Shown: positions 10,280 to 20,796 of the stretch, piece after piece
How the letters are laid out: each line of letters opens with the position of its first letter
How positions within the stretch are numbered: position 1 is the first letter of the stretch
Source of the DNA: Roridomyces roridus
Lineage: Eukaryota > Basidiomycota > Agaricomycetes > Agaricales > Mycenaceae
Assembly (NCBI GenBank): GCA_029378245.1
Contig: JARKIF010000008.1
Location: 1,798,001 to 1,862,000, forward strand
Direction of reading: 5' to 3'
Length of the DNA: 64,000 bases
Program-made: the position numbers and the translations under genes
The notes under the pieces: generated by a model
Told to the model about the DNA's origin: nothing
Seen by the model: the letters and a program-made list of their open reading frames with translations, nothing else
Databases searched by the model: none

Positions 10280-12626
10280 TCAGAGCTGGGACGGGTAGCC
10301 ATAACCAACGTCACCGAAAAGTCCCTGCTGGGTCTGCGACAAATCATCAGTCAACTATAATCGAAACAAGAGTGGTGATAACTTGCCTCGTTCGACAATC
10401 CGTATTGCTGTTGGCACTGTTCGAAGAGGTTGGCGTACCCGGAGTCGCCGTAGCCGGACTGTCCGGAGCCGCTGGCGATGGCAGAGTCGGAAGAAGAAGG
10501 GTAGCCCCTGTAGTTGGACGGGCCCGCGATGGCAGAAGCGTCGTTGGCAAAACCTTGTTGCTGCCAATCTTCCGGCTGTCCAGAGCCGCTGGCGATACCG
10601 GTGCTGGGACCAGCAAAGTCGGAAGCAGGAGGGTAGCCGTTGTAGTTGGACGGGCCAGCAACTTGTTGTTGCCAATCTCCCTGCTGTCCAGAGCCGCTGG
10701 CGATGGCAGCGTTGGTACCAGCAAAGTTGGAAGAAGAGTAGTCGTTGTAGTTGGACGGGCCCGCGATGGCAGTAGCTTGTTGTTGCCCATCTCCCGTCCG
10801 GCTGGGTCCTGCGGAAGACGAGGCAAAGGCAGCGGCATAGTTGGCGAGTTCGGGGTCGTTGAGGGCATCGTACTCGGACTGGGGCTGAGCAACCGGTGGC
10901 AGCCCATACTCGTCTGCAGGCGCCGCAAAGTAATTGGTAGACTCGCCGTTGGTTTGTTGTTGAGGTTGAGGCCTGATCTGCGGCCAAAATCCGACCCGGG
11001 TGAGGTCGGCCATTACCAAACATTCTCTCCCAATCCGTCATCGTCTGCTCCGGTGTATAAAACCCAGCATTCATCTGCCACTTGTACATGGCATTCACAA
11101 GGGCTTGGTCGCGGCGGACATCTTTAGGTGAGGAGCGAGTAAACTCCAAGACGGGAGCGGGAGGATGGCCTGGAATACCCTGCGAGTTCGACGTCCGTTC
11201 CCTTCTGGGAAGCAGGATAACGAGATGAGGGTTCCCGGTCCAAGGGCAGTAGTACCAGACGCCGGGCAGAACGAGCCCGTGTATGGTGGCACAATGCATC
11301 ACCAAAAGCAAAAGCCACCCAGACATCGTTTGGACCAAGTAGTTGCCCGGAACCCAGGGGGTGTTTTGGATACCGACGACGATAGGAAGGTGGTTGATGA
11401 GCCGCGGGGACGCGAACCCTGTGGCCCCGGGAACAGAGGGTGCTATACGTGCCCCCGGGAGACCCGGGCCTGGGTACTGGTAGAGGCGCTCGGGATTGTT
11501 TCCCCGTGCACGGTAAGGACGGGCACCAGTAGGCGGTGCTACAAGCGCCAAATTGTTGTTGGCGGCTGCCTGATTCGTATTCTTGCTGTTGCGCGCTCTC
11601 TTCGGGGCAGTAACAACAGTCTGTCCGTCGTTGATCCTGCGAGGAGATGACGTAAGAAAGCATACAAAGGCAGGCAAGTCCAGATACATACTGGGAATTC
11701 TTCCGTTTCCGCGAGGTCGACGCGACGGGCTGGAATGCCTTCTGAGGCACAGGAGGCGGCGGCATACGCATGCAGTCCAATGCCTCCAAGTCCAAGGGTC
11801 TTGAATCCCATGGCTCGGGGTCAACGGCTTTGCCCTTCCCCTTATCCACACGGGGGACGACAATAGTCGATTCGCTCTCGTCCTCTTCATCACGTTCTCC
11901 CTGAGGGATGACATGACCGTGAGGAGCAGGCCCTGCAGACGACGAGGACGCGATGGCGGCGGGAGGGACAACAGGAGTCCAAGACTGCGAAGAGCCCGGG
12001 AGGGCGAGACCAGACGCGTTCATCTGCGTGACCGCGGCAGACACGGGAAGTGCGAAGGTAGGGGCAGGGATGGTAGCAGTCGGCTGTGGCGTAACCGGGG
12101 GAAGAATGCCACCCGGATTGTTGAGCGCGACGGGTTGGGCTGGAGTGTCTGCGGCCTTCTTCGTTCTCGATTTGCGTACTTTTTTGATTGGCGGAGGAGC
12201 AGGAGGCACGGACGACGATGCTGAGGATAAAACTGGCACCTCGGGGGCTACGGCTTTAGCCTTGGTCCTCTTCCGCTTTGGAAGGGGAGCAGTGGGCCTG
12301 CCCTCCGAGACTTGGTCATGTTCTCCCCGAGAGGTGACATGACCGTCGGTGGCAGGCACTGCAGACGACGAGGACGCCGACGCGAGGTTCGATGTGATGG
12401 AAGCGGTGGGAATGGCAGGAGTCCCAGCTCGCGAGGACTGCGAAGAGCCCGGCAGAGCGAGGTCATTGACCTCGGTACCCGATGCACACACGGGAAGTGC
12501 GAAGCAAGGGGAGGGGATGGTAGGGGTCTGCTGCGGTGAGAATGGAAGATGGATGCCACCCGAATTTGGGTGGCAGCGGGGACAGGGTGCGAGGAGGTCC
12601 GTGGTCTGCATCTTTTTCGGAGGCAT
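10280..12626 (-). CDS. Low-complexity Ser/Pro/Gln-rich protein with internal repeats, function unknown
   Basis: Four exons are inferred (12626-11692, 11636-11022, 10972-10387, 10333-10280), summing to 2190 nt, or 729 residues. Residues about 22-102 and 170-244 are two copies of a FALPV...LALPGSSQS...HV..GE unit. Between and after them lie basic clusters (PKRKRTKAK, KKVRKSRTKK, DKGKGKA, RKRKN), which suggest a nuclear protein. A central, more ordered part of about 200 residues (around PWVPGNYLVQ to TMTDWERM) is not recognised. The C-terminal third has three units of about 30 residues built on AGPSNY...AIASGSGQ..DWQQQ. The third exon joins by a GTTTGG donor (weak), and the last intron uses a GC donor (GCAAGT, 10386-10334), giving the end QQGLFGDVGYGYPSQL. 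The repeat-rich exon makes long false ORFs in other frames. Confidence 0.65.
10334..10386 (-). other. Probable GC-AG intron
   Basis: The donor is GCAAGT, the standard hexamer of the minor GC-AG class, and the acceptor is TCGCAG; length 53 nt, like its neighbours. Using it keeps the Gly/Gln/Tyr-rich character of the C terminus and the total frame. The GT alternative three bases on gives a short end PAGTFR after a phase change. Confidence 0.6.
10440..10800 (-). repeat. Three tandem coding repeats (AGPSNY...GSGQ..DWQQQ)
   Basis: About 30 codons are repeated three times within exon 3 of the low-complexity gene, each starting AGPSNY and containing AIASGSGQ or GIASGSGQ. The first two end in DWQQQ and the third degrades. 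The protein repeats are also visible as DNA repeats on the plus strand. Confidence 0.75.
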
Positions 12627-13046
12627 TGTATGTAGGAGGGGAGGACGGGTAAGTCAAAAGCGCTGGTGAGGACAACGACGACTGGAGGAAGGAAGAGAGA
12701 AGGGGAGCGGGGGTGAGGAAGGTAATGTGGGGGAGAGTAGGTACGGTTATGGGATAGTGTGGCAAATGGGAGAGGATGATGTGAGTGCGAGTGGCACAAA
12801 TTGTAGCAGTGGTTGTGGAATGAGAACAAGTCGCTGGACAACCTGTAGGTAATCAAATCTCTCAAAACAAAGATTCTCGTGACGCTGGACCATTGAACTG
12901 CAGGGTACCAAATCGGGACTTACATTGTTGCACACTTTGATCATCAAACACTTCGCGGGTTCAATGACTGAATCGGAGCTGAAGTCATGGAATTCCGGAT
13001 GAATTACTCGATATTATGGTGCAAGTCTGTTCCTCTATGCCACCGT
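12627..13046. other. Intergenic, promoter of the low-complexity gene and 3' end of arginase
   Basis: This 420 bp lies between the minus-strand start at 12626 and the arginase stop at 13047. Both genes point left, so it carries the promoter of the left one. Pyrimidine-rich sequence upstream of the start (reading leftward) is typical of fungal 5' regions. Nothing else was seen. Confidence 0.4.
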
Positions 13047-14386
13047 CTACAACAACGTCTCGCCTAAAGAAAGTCAGTCTACTTGTTCTCGTCTAACTAA
13101 CTGCTTACCCAGTGCCGCCCGTACCAAGGAACACCCGACAGTGACGGTCTGCTGAACGCTGGCAGCATCGGCCAACGACGGGTTAACTTCCTACAAGACG
13201 CGAATTTCAGAATCTGCTCGGTTTGCCAAGATCATTCGCACCATCAAGTCGAGCGCGACCAACAGTCCAGTCTCCCAGATCGCTTCACAAATGTAATGAC
13301 CCTCTCTAAAAGTGAGCCCGCCTCGAACCTTCACAACCATGAGTCTCATTACAATCCTTTCAGCTGAGCCTCGTACCGGTGTTCCAGTCGACGGAGCCAC
13401 TGACGGGTCCAAAGCGTCTACATCAAAGCTCAAATGAATAGGATACGCGCGCTTGGGATTGACGTGGTCCAGCGCCATCTCCACAACCCTGCCAATCCCA
13501 TACTTGTCCACCTCGTGCATGCTAAACGCCTTGATATTATTCTCCTTCAAAATGCGCTTCTCGCCCGCATCAATGTCGCGAAGGCCAATGTACACCAGGC
13601 GCTCCGGCTTGAGGGCCGGCTTGACCCAACTAAACTCTGGGACGGGGCTACCGAGGCCGAGGAGGAAGGATACAGGCATTCCATGGATATTTCCTATACA
13701 TGGAACTCAATATCAGCGGACAGCGCCGACGAGATCGCAATTACCAGAATCGGTGGTCTCAGCCGTGTTAATGTCTGCGTGGGCGTCGATCCAGATTACA
13801 CAAGCATCGGGGTGGGCGCTAGCAGAAAGGTCAGCGAATCGCAAGCCTTCAATTGCATAACTTGGGTCTCACTCGAGCGTGCCAGATATAGTCCCCATTG
13901 CCAGCGAATGGTCCCCACCGAGAGTAACGGGAAGTTCGCCCTTCTTGGCATGTCCTCCGACGACTTTGGCGACAGCTTCAGTGACCTTGGAGACGAGTCT
14001 CGGGTTCTTGAGCTTGCCAATAGGCGGGTCCGCAGCGACGTTGACTTCCTCGAATTGGTGGTGACCGTCGAAATTGACTTTCCAGCCGAGCTCGGTGAGC
14101 TGGTCGACGAGGCCCGCCTCGACCAAATGGATTGGACCTTGGTCCACGCCGACTCGAGGCTACAGGAACGCGTTGGAACGAGATATAGAACGCGTAATTC
14201 AGTGCACTTACTTGGCCCCCGCTGTGCAAGAGATACGTCTTGGGTCAATTGGCGTCTTCTCGTTACAATGGACGCACCTAAACGGGCAACCGACGATCTA
14301 CATCCAAAATGTATCAGTTCACTGCAAAGAGGGATTGGCAGCAAAAGGCGCACCGCGGCGGTCTTGGACGTAAGGAAACGCGACAT
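13047..14386 (-). CDS. CAR1: Arginase
   Basis: Arginase converts L-arginine to ornithine and urea with a two-manganese centre. Nine exons (14386-14354, 14297-14278, 14221-14212, 14159-13873, 13818-13745, 13693-13377, 13328-13242, 13190-13109, 13063-13047) sum to 927 nt, giving 308 residues, the normal size. The N terminus [11 protein letters not shown] joins IVGCPF and SGGQ, which need a 20-nt exon and a 10-nt microexon. Metal-binding motifs are all present: [16 protein letters not shown] and SFDVDALDP, and FDGHHQF and SGNIHG are conserved. The C terminus ALGETLL comes from a 17-nt last exon. Every junction keeps frame and matches the family, so the model is firm. It is probably cytosolic and part of nitrogen catabolism. 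The gene symbol is by homology to yeast CAR1. Confidence 0.95.
14212..14221 (-). other. 10-nt microexon of arginase
   Basis: The exon is C-GGG-GGC-CAA, completing a Ser codon and adding Gly-Gly-Gln of the conserved CPFSGGQ motif. It is flanked by a CACAG acceptor and a GTAAGT donor, with introns of 56 nt before and 52 nt after. Confidence 0.85.
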
Positions 14387-14791
14387 GAGACAGAAACGTT
14401 GTAGAGGGAGAGAGGGGAGGGTATGAGGAGAATCTACTCAATGCAGCGCTGTCAAGCTCCGCCCGCACTCGTGATCACAAAAAAACAGGGTACTTTTCAA
14501 AGCGTTTCGGGCTCTTCTGCGGGCCTGAGCAGTGGATTCCCGGCGTAGTGGAACGATGACGAATCCATCTTCTGATTTTGAAGGTCAAGATTGCGTGGCA
14601 TTCGGGACCTTTTTTTTTAAAAGGACAGATATCGCTGGACGGCGGAGGGGCAAGGGGAACACCCGGCCATCGAGCGACCGCCTGGCTTAAATATCATTCA
14701 CGATATCGAAAGCATTGACAGCCTGAGATAAGCTAAGCGTCTAGCCCAATCTGGGCAGCGCCTTGTTTACTTACAAGTTTTGTATCTACCC
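14387..14791. other. Intergenic, arginase promoter and F-box gene 3' flank
   Basis: About 405 bp. It contains an AT-rich GGCTTAAATATC stretch near 14685 and T/A runs near 14610, but no gene. The arginase promoter must be here because arginase reads leftward from 14386. Confidence 0.4.
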
Positions 14792-16334
14792 CTACACCGT
14801 GAGGAGCCCTTGGTCCACTAAATCCTGCACCCTATGCTGGAATTCTCGACTGAGGTCATGCTCGGAAAGTAACACTTTTTTCAAACGCTTGACTCGAGGT
14901 GGTGAGGCGCGGGAAAGCAGCGCTGCATCGGTCCACAGCCGCGATCGAATCGCGTCTTCCAGCAGGCCCTCATCTGAATTTCCTAGGCCTACGGCCTCCA
15001 GAGTAAGGGTCTGCAGCTGCGGCACCAACGGCGTCAGGTCGGTTTCACTGTATTGGAAGACGCGCCAGAAATTGTCGGCGAAGCAGTCAAAACTGCAGGC
15101 GACTTCGAGCGTTTCGAGAGAGGCGCTATGCTGAAGCAAATCGACCAGATCCTCCGTATAAAGGGGGCATGTCGAAAATGCCATCTGCTTGATATTGGGC
15201 GAACGGCGCAGAAAATCACGGAAAACTTCCATGGGCCAGATTTCACCCTCGTGCTCGAACATAATGTCGAGGGTCGTGAGGGATGGGAGTGCGAGGGGCC
15301 ATAAGAAGGCTTCCAGGCCACCGATCTCGTCGCTTGTTTCATCCGACAAAGTGACCGTGAGCGCGGTCAAAAACGGAAGCACCGTGACTGAGGTTTTGGC
15401 GGCCGGGAGGGGGTAGTCCCAACGATGAGAAGTAGTTATTGTCGCGGTTACGAGATTGGTGCACTGCAGGAGAATTTCGCGACATGCACCCAAAGAGTCG
15501 TCAATGACGGTGAGCGCCGTGAGTTGCGACCAAGGCATATGGAAGAGCCCAATCTTGGACCCGAAGCAATTGAAAATGAACTGTTTGAGTCGCGGGGAGT
15601 GTGCGAACACGGTAACAGGGTCTGCTTGGTGTTTAACATTGCGGATATGTAGTCGTTCCAGGGTTTCGAAGGCTCCCGAAGGAAGATCGAACTTGGGGAA
15701 GGACGGGAGATCGATGCTGACATTGAGAGCACATTTGCGGTCTGGGCGACGACGCCCGGGAAAAGGGACGCCCCCGTGGCGGCCTTTTCCCCCTCTTGTT
15801 CCAGCGAAACTGAGATGAGGATGGGGCAGAACGGGCAAGTAGAGTCTTCAAGCCGTCCGTATATGTGGCAGAAACATCCTTCCGGTCCATGCGGAGCCGA
15901 ACGACACCCTCGGCCCACAACATTGGCGTGGTATTCACCACTTGCCGCCAGTACGGACAAACTTGAGACAGGCAAAAAACCTTCTTCAAAGCGAGGGATG
16001 CCTCCCGATGATCGAAGATCGAGCTCGAGGGAAAGAGACCCCATCGGTTGGATGCGCTCCCATGCTCGTCGAGGTCCTTGCGCAAAATGTCCGTGTGGAC
16101 CACCATCTTGAAAATTTTCGACAACAACTCTGTGGGCAGTTTGCCGACGGGAACCACCGTTAGACGGAGTATGGCGAGAACGCTACGCTCCCGCTCACGA
16201 AGCACGGTCAGTTCGTGGATTTCGCCCGTCAGACGCGCGATGTTGGCCTCCGTCGCCTCGATGAGGTCTTTGACTTGGTTTTCCATAGCGGTCAGTTGCG
16301 GGGAACCGCAGGTGAGGTTTCTTTGAGTGGACAT
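14792..16334 (-). pseudogene. F-box-type protein gene, reading frame broken (probable pseudogene)
   Basis: The product is the kind of F-box protein greatly expanded in mushroom genomes: an N-terminal coiled coil (ENQVKDLIEATEANIARL), an F-box-like LPTELLSKIF segment at about residue 65, SQVCPYWRQV, then a long C-terminal half with leucine-rich spacing. The first part reads openly from 16334 to LLARSAP near 15830. The C-terminal part (CALNVSIDLPSFPKF through DQGLLTV, stop at 14792) is in another frame. A middle piece resembling the family (ILISVSLEQEGEKAATG) is in the third frame. That implies two indels, near 15815 and near 15735, and I found no intron of normal size that repairs them. Such proteins would act in SCF ubiquitin ligases. 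Unspliced read-through or sequence error cannot be excluded. Its 5' end is duplicated upstream. Confidence 0.6.
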
Positions 16335-16557
16335 GGGCTAGGTGTCTCTGCTTGAGCACGAATGGGACGCTTGGACAATGTCAACTTACGAGAGATGTGG
16401 TCAGGAGCAAAAAACGGATACACAGCACGTAAACGGGCCGCGTTAACATCGCAAACTTCGCCTCGACGATTTCATAGCAAATCCAGATAGCTCATGATTA
16501 GCTCAAAGATTAGGTATAGCGCCTACAGTGGTCGTTTTACAGCTTCGCAAACGGCAA
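16318..16557. repeat. Tandem duplication unit 1 (F-box start, promoter, ALDH tail fragment)
   Basis: Starting at TTTCTTTGAGTGGACATGG (the F-box start codon in reverse), it runs through GGAGCAAAAAACG, CACGTAAAC, GATTTCATAGCAAATCCA and ends in CAGCTTCGCAAACGGCAAGTTCTTG, which resembles the ALDH 3' end. The same series of blocks recurs in unit 2. Confidence 0.7.
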
Positions 16558-16562
16558 GTTCT

Positions 16563-16915
16563 TGTTTCTTTGAAGAGACATGGCTACGCGTCTCTGTTGA
16601 GCGGCGTGAATTGGATGGCACCGGTGCGGTGGGTATAATACTATGTGGTCAATGCGTGGGCATTTATGAAGTGGGTCGTGGAGGACACGATCAATGAGGA
16701 GAGGAACAAGACAGAGTGACTCGGTGCGGCTGAGAGGGGAGAAGGCAAAGGGTTTGTGGAAGATGTCACGGTCGGGAGCAAAAAACGCGTACTACACAAC
16801 ACGTAAACAAACGGGCGTCTCAATAATTTCATAGCATAGCAAATTCAGTGCAATCCAAATATTCATAAGTAACTCAAAGGTATAAAGGCCTCAGTTTTTC
16901 AGCTGCAAGTTCTTC
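16563..16915. repeat. Tandem duplication unit 2, overlapping the ALDH 3' end
   Basis: The ordered blocks are TTTCTTTGAAGAGACATGG, GTCTCTGTTGAGC, CGGGAGCAAAAAACGCG, ACACGTAAACAAACGGGC, AATTTCATAGCATAGCAAATTC, ACTCAAAGGTATAAAGGCCT and CAGCTGCAAGTTCTTC. The first block in reverse reads as a 14-codon relic MSLQRN...AKL then stop, matching the F-box start MSTQRN. An extra stretch of about 120 bp interrupts the unit. Confidence 0.7.
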
Positions 16916-19084
16916 ATTCTCGTCAGCGCACCCACGATGGCGAGAGCAAACGCAAGCAAGAACCATTTTCGCTGCGTCGTCGACGTCGCACCAGTAGGTG
17001 GCCCCGCAGGACGCGCAGGAAGCTTGATGGGCATGCGCGAGCGTAGTGTCGCCACGCTCTGGTCGGTGTAGGGCGGGAAGCGGAAGCCTAGGATCTTGTC
17101 GATCCTAAATGGTTTGTTTGTTGGCGACCATCGGGACCTTCAGGTAACGATTACTCACCAGCCCGGCGTGTCCATCGAGGCGCGGAAGTGGGTGAACATG
17201 TCAAATCCGTACTTGCCAGTGTGATACCCAGCTTGACGGATTATTAGATTCTCGACCAGTTCCAGATGAACAAAGTCCACGTACATCCACTAGCCCCAAT
17301 ACCACCGAAAGGAAGGCCCGGGACTGATCAGTCGTCAACGATAGCACACCAGGCAGCTCAGATGCGGAACTGACCACCAGGAATAATGATAGTCTCATTG
17401 GCGACTGCGGAACCGCTCAGCGTATTCTCAAACACTAGAAGAGATCAATGGTGTTTCCAAAGCAAAAGAGCGTTGAGATACCTTTCTTCTTGAACACCTC
17501 ATTTTGAGTGAACACGTAAAGCGCCAATGGGTGATCGCTGACGCGTCTAGGTCAACCAAGATACTGCTGAAAACACGCAAAACATACTGTGCGTTAACGT
17601 ATGCGATCGCTTCGTCCAGGTTGTCCACAGGAACAATAGGCAGAAGGGGACCAAAGATCTCCCTGAAGACTTCTTAGAGCCAAACAACCAATTCGCATAA
17701 CGAGAAACGTACTCTGACATGAGGGAATCATCCAACTTAACATCCCTCACAATCGTGGGCGCAATGAATCTCTGGACCTCGTCGGTCTGACCTCCACACA
17801 CGACGGTGCCTTTGGAGTTCTGCAACAAGCCATTCACCCGGGTAAACGCCTGGGCGTTGACCATCTTGGTGACATTCTGCGGAGGTTTCGGCGAAGGGCC
17901 AGTCGTTTCCGGGTAGAACGATTCGTAACTATTCTCTTGAGGCAAGATCGTAGGATGACAAGAGCGAGCTCACGTCAATTTCAGCGCCTCAATGAACGCG
18001 TCCTGGGAGCCTTTGGTGACAAAGACGTAGTCTGGGGCCACGCAAGTCTGGCCGGCATTGGTGAACTTGCCCCACAAAAGACGCTTGGCGGCGAATTTGA
18101 AATCACAATCAGGATCGATGAAGACGGGGGATTTTCCTCCAAGCTACAAGAGAAAAATGAGTATATTTTCGACACCAAGTGTGAGCTGTACCTCCAAGGA
18201 TACAGGTGTCAGAGTGTTGGCCGCGGCTCTGGCGACAATTCTTCCAACACGTCCACTTCCTACAAGATACGGTGAGACCCGCGGTGCACACCAAGGAATG
18301 AAATATACCGGTGTACAGAACTGGCGAGACAGGTGAGCAGTGGCACAAAGAAGACATTACTGAAACATACCATGGCCCCAAGGAAGCTCGAGGAGTCTGG
18401 TGGTCTCCGGGATGGCACCATTGACTATAGAAATCAGCGATGAGTCGAGATATTTGGGCAACAGCTCGGTCCACAGAGCAGCGGTCGCGGGGCAAGACTC
18501 GGAAGGTTTGATCACGACGGCGTTGCCGGCGGCGATGGCACCAGCCTGGGAGGTGAATGAGAGAAATGAAACTAGAGGAGATGGTGCCATACCAAAGGAG
18601 TCGCAATCAGCCACATGGGGTAGTTGAATGGACTAATAACGAGAACGACACCCTTGGGGACCTTATACGTCGTAGGCTTCATGAATACAAAGTTGACGTT
18701 GAAGGCGGGCTTATCCGGCTTTGCCCACGCGTCGACGCTCTTGTAGCATTCCAGAATTTCAGAAAGGGACGCGTTGACCTCCAAACTGGTCGAGCATCAA
18801 GCAAAGGTAGTTGTACAAAGTGAATGTACGCACAAGTACGACTCGAACGCGTGTCGACCAAGGTCTTGAGCCAAAGCTTCCTCGAACCGTTTGGCATTGT
18901 CCTTGATGAGATACCCGAGCTGGAGGAGCTGGTACTTCCTGTACGCCAGAGATTTCGTCTTGCCGGTTTGGAATCCTGCTTTTAGCTCTGCATGAATCTG
19001 ATTTGCTGTTGAGACCTTTTTGCATGCCAAAGTTGCCGGTTTTACCTTGGTAATGTCGTCGAGCGGTGTGTATGCCAGCGCCAT
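16891..19084 (-). CDS. Fatty aldehyde dehydrogenase-type ALDH, C-terminal membrane anchor
   Basis: This class oxidises long-chain aldehydes to acids with NAD. The start MALAYTPLDDITK (19084-19046) is followed by a 48-nt intron and IHAELKAGFQTGKTKSLAYR. Motifs in order are ISPFNYPMWL (cofactor site), AGNAVVIKPSE, LGGKSPVFID, NAGQTCVAPDYV with the catalytic cysteine, EIFGPLLPI, GGIGASGYGFHTGK and FDMFTHFR. The last exon carries WFLLAFALAIVGALT, a C-terminal transmembrane helix as in Hfd1 and mammalian FALDH, so an endomembrane, lipid droplet or mitochondrial-surface location is expected. It has many short introns. The stop is at 16891-16893, within a tandem repeat unit shared with the neighbouring F-box gene. 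It is head-to-head with an SDR gene across 457 bp. Confidence 0.9.
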
Positions 19085-19541
19085 GTTGTGGTGTGAGCAA
19101 GCCTTGGCTTGAATCCGGGGTAAGAGGCCGGCATTATGAATCAGGAAAACACGGACTTCAGTCAAGAGTCTCACGGCTGCCAATCAATCGCTACTGATCC
19201 GCTCAGTAGTAGTAGATTTCTGAAACCTCCGGCAGAGTCCGGCAGCTGCCCCGAGCTGATACTGACCGAGACCTTAACCTGCTGAGTGTTCCAGCGTTGC
19301 CCGTCCTACTGCGTAGAATCTTTCCTTTCCTCCTTCGCTTCGTTCCCGCCAACTCCCTCTTCACGCCAGTACATGCGAAAAATCCCCTCCGCATATTCTC
19401 TCGCTAGTCCAGTCTGAATTTGACCGGGCGATCCGGAACGAATGTCAGATCCGTGGTGACATCACCAGTGGCTCTCGTTCAAATGCGAGCCAAAATCCTT
19501 CGCGGACCCACAAGCAACGCACAGCCCTTGTCTTCAACATC
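19085..19541. promoter_or_regulatory. Divergent promoter, ALDH / SDR
   Basis: This 457-bp gap lies between outward-facing starts. An open minus-strand frame extends the ALDH N terminus upstream of its ATG to 19183, but only with a non-ATG start, so I do not use it. No clear TATA box was seen. Confidence 0.5.
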
Positions 19542-20796
19542 ATGGCAGCCAGCATCTTGAGCTCTCTCAGCGCGAGCAACATCTTTGACTTGCGTGGGGT
19601 CGTCGCGATAGTCACTGGTGGCGGGACTGTAAGGCTACTGCGCCATCTTGGTCCTCCAGCTCAGCATCCTTCAAGGGTATAGGCATGATGATATCTTCCA
19701 CATTAGTTGCCAACGGTGCTACGGTCTACATTATCGGTCCCGTACAGGAAGATCTTGACAGGTACTTTGGCATCTTTGGCCGTCAGCAAGGACTACATGA
19801 TTGTATACCAGGGTCTGCGAGAACTACAACACCGCCTGTGAGAGCGTGTCGACGCGTGGGAGGATGCATGGCGTCGCCGGCGACGTTCGGCTCAAGGTCT
19901 TTCCTTTCCGCTCGCCTGTGCTCATTTTGACATATGTATTTCTCTAGTCCGAAGCAACGCGTCTCGCAGTCGAAATTTCCAAGCGCGAAAAGGCCGTAAC
20001 TGTGTTGTTCAACAACGCAGGAATCACCACCGGGAACTACGAGCGTCCGCCCCCGGACGCACCCGCTTCAGCCTACGTCTCCGCATATCTCGACCAAATC
20101 ACTCAAGAACAATTCACCGACGTGCTCAACACAAATGCAGTTGGCCCCTACTGGCTCACTTTCGCCTTCCTCCCGCTCCTCGAGGCGTGGAAGACAACGG
20201 GTGTAACAGAACCAGGTGCAGAGGGCCAGGTGAAAGCACGATTCGCCCCACAGATTGTGATGACCTCGTCCATGAATGGATGGACAAAAGACCCCGCGAC
20301 GGGTGGTTTCAGTTTTCCGTACCTCTTCTCCAAGAGTGCTTTAGGACACGCCACTGCGTCTCTCGCTCACGAGCTCCTTCCTCTTGGTATCCGCGTGAAT
20401 GGTATAGCTCCTGGTACTTCAAACTTACCTTTCCTCCTGCTCGCCTATCTCACAAACCGCACCAGGCCTCTTCGCCACAGGCGTACGTCTAACCTCCTTT
20501 CCTCATCTTTTCGATAACTTGACCTGACACAGATGACCACACACTCCTGGAACGAACACGGCGTCTCGACCCTGCCTCCTTCCTTCCAGCCCAGCTTCAC
20601 CGTCCCCGCAGAAGATACAGTCGGTTCCACGCGTGACATGGGCTCACTCGCTCTTTTTCTTGTCGCAAACTGGTTTGTTAACGGTGAGACAGTCTTGATT
20701 GACGGAGGTGTGAGTATCCCTCGTTCTTTCTCGACACCAGTACCTTCTGGCTGAAGACTACGACAGACACTGCTCAAACATCCTTCGTCCTACTGA
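19542..20796 (+). CDS. Short-chain dehydrogenase/reductase (classical SDR)
   Basis: Seven exons (19542-19628, 19676-19761, 19812-19896, 19948-20413, 20466-20482, 20533-20709, 20767-20796) sum to 948 nt, giving 315 residues. The cofactor motif TGGGTGIG is formed across the first intron. NNAG follows at LFNNAGIT, then the active site: a serine in MTSSMNG and YLFSK (Tyr-x-x-x-Lys), with RVNGIAPG after it. The C-terminal part has FLVANWFVNGETVLIDGG. Between LNTNAVGPYW and the active site is a longer loop (TTGVTEPGAEGQVKARF) than in most SDRs. Exon 5 is only 17 nt (GLFATG region). It shares a promoter region with the fatty aldehyde dehydrogenase, which may point to a shared alcohol/aldehyde pathway. 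The substrate is unknown. Confidence 0.88.

Noticed and set aside
10372..11127. 251-residue plus-strand frame rich in Gly/Val/Arg
   Set aside because: It is complementary to the repeats of the minus-strand gene, with no domain or splice structure of its own.
10355..11971. 538-residue minus-strand open frame
   Set aside because: It overlaps the Ser/Pro/Gln-rich gene, partly in its wrong frame. Past about 11020 it is the shifted reading of the Gln/Ser repeats, as shown by its Arg/Leu/Cys-rich composition.
13434..14426. 330-residue plus-strand open frame across the arginase locus
   Set aside because: It lies antisense to arginase, whose nine exons rebuild a complete conserved enzyme. The antisense product has no recognisable domain.
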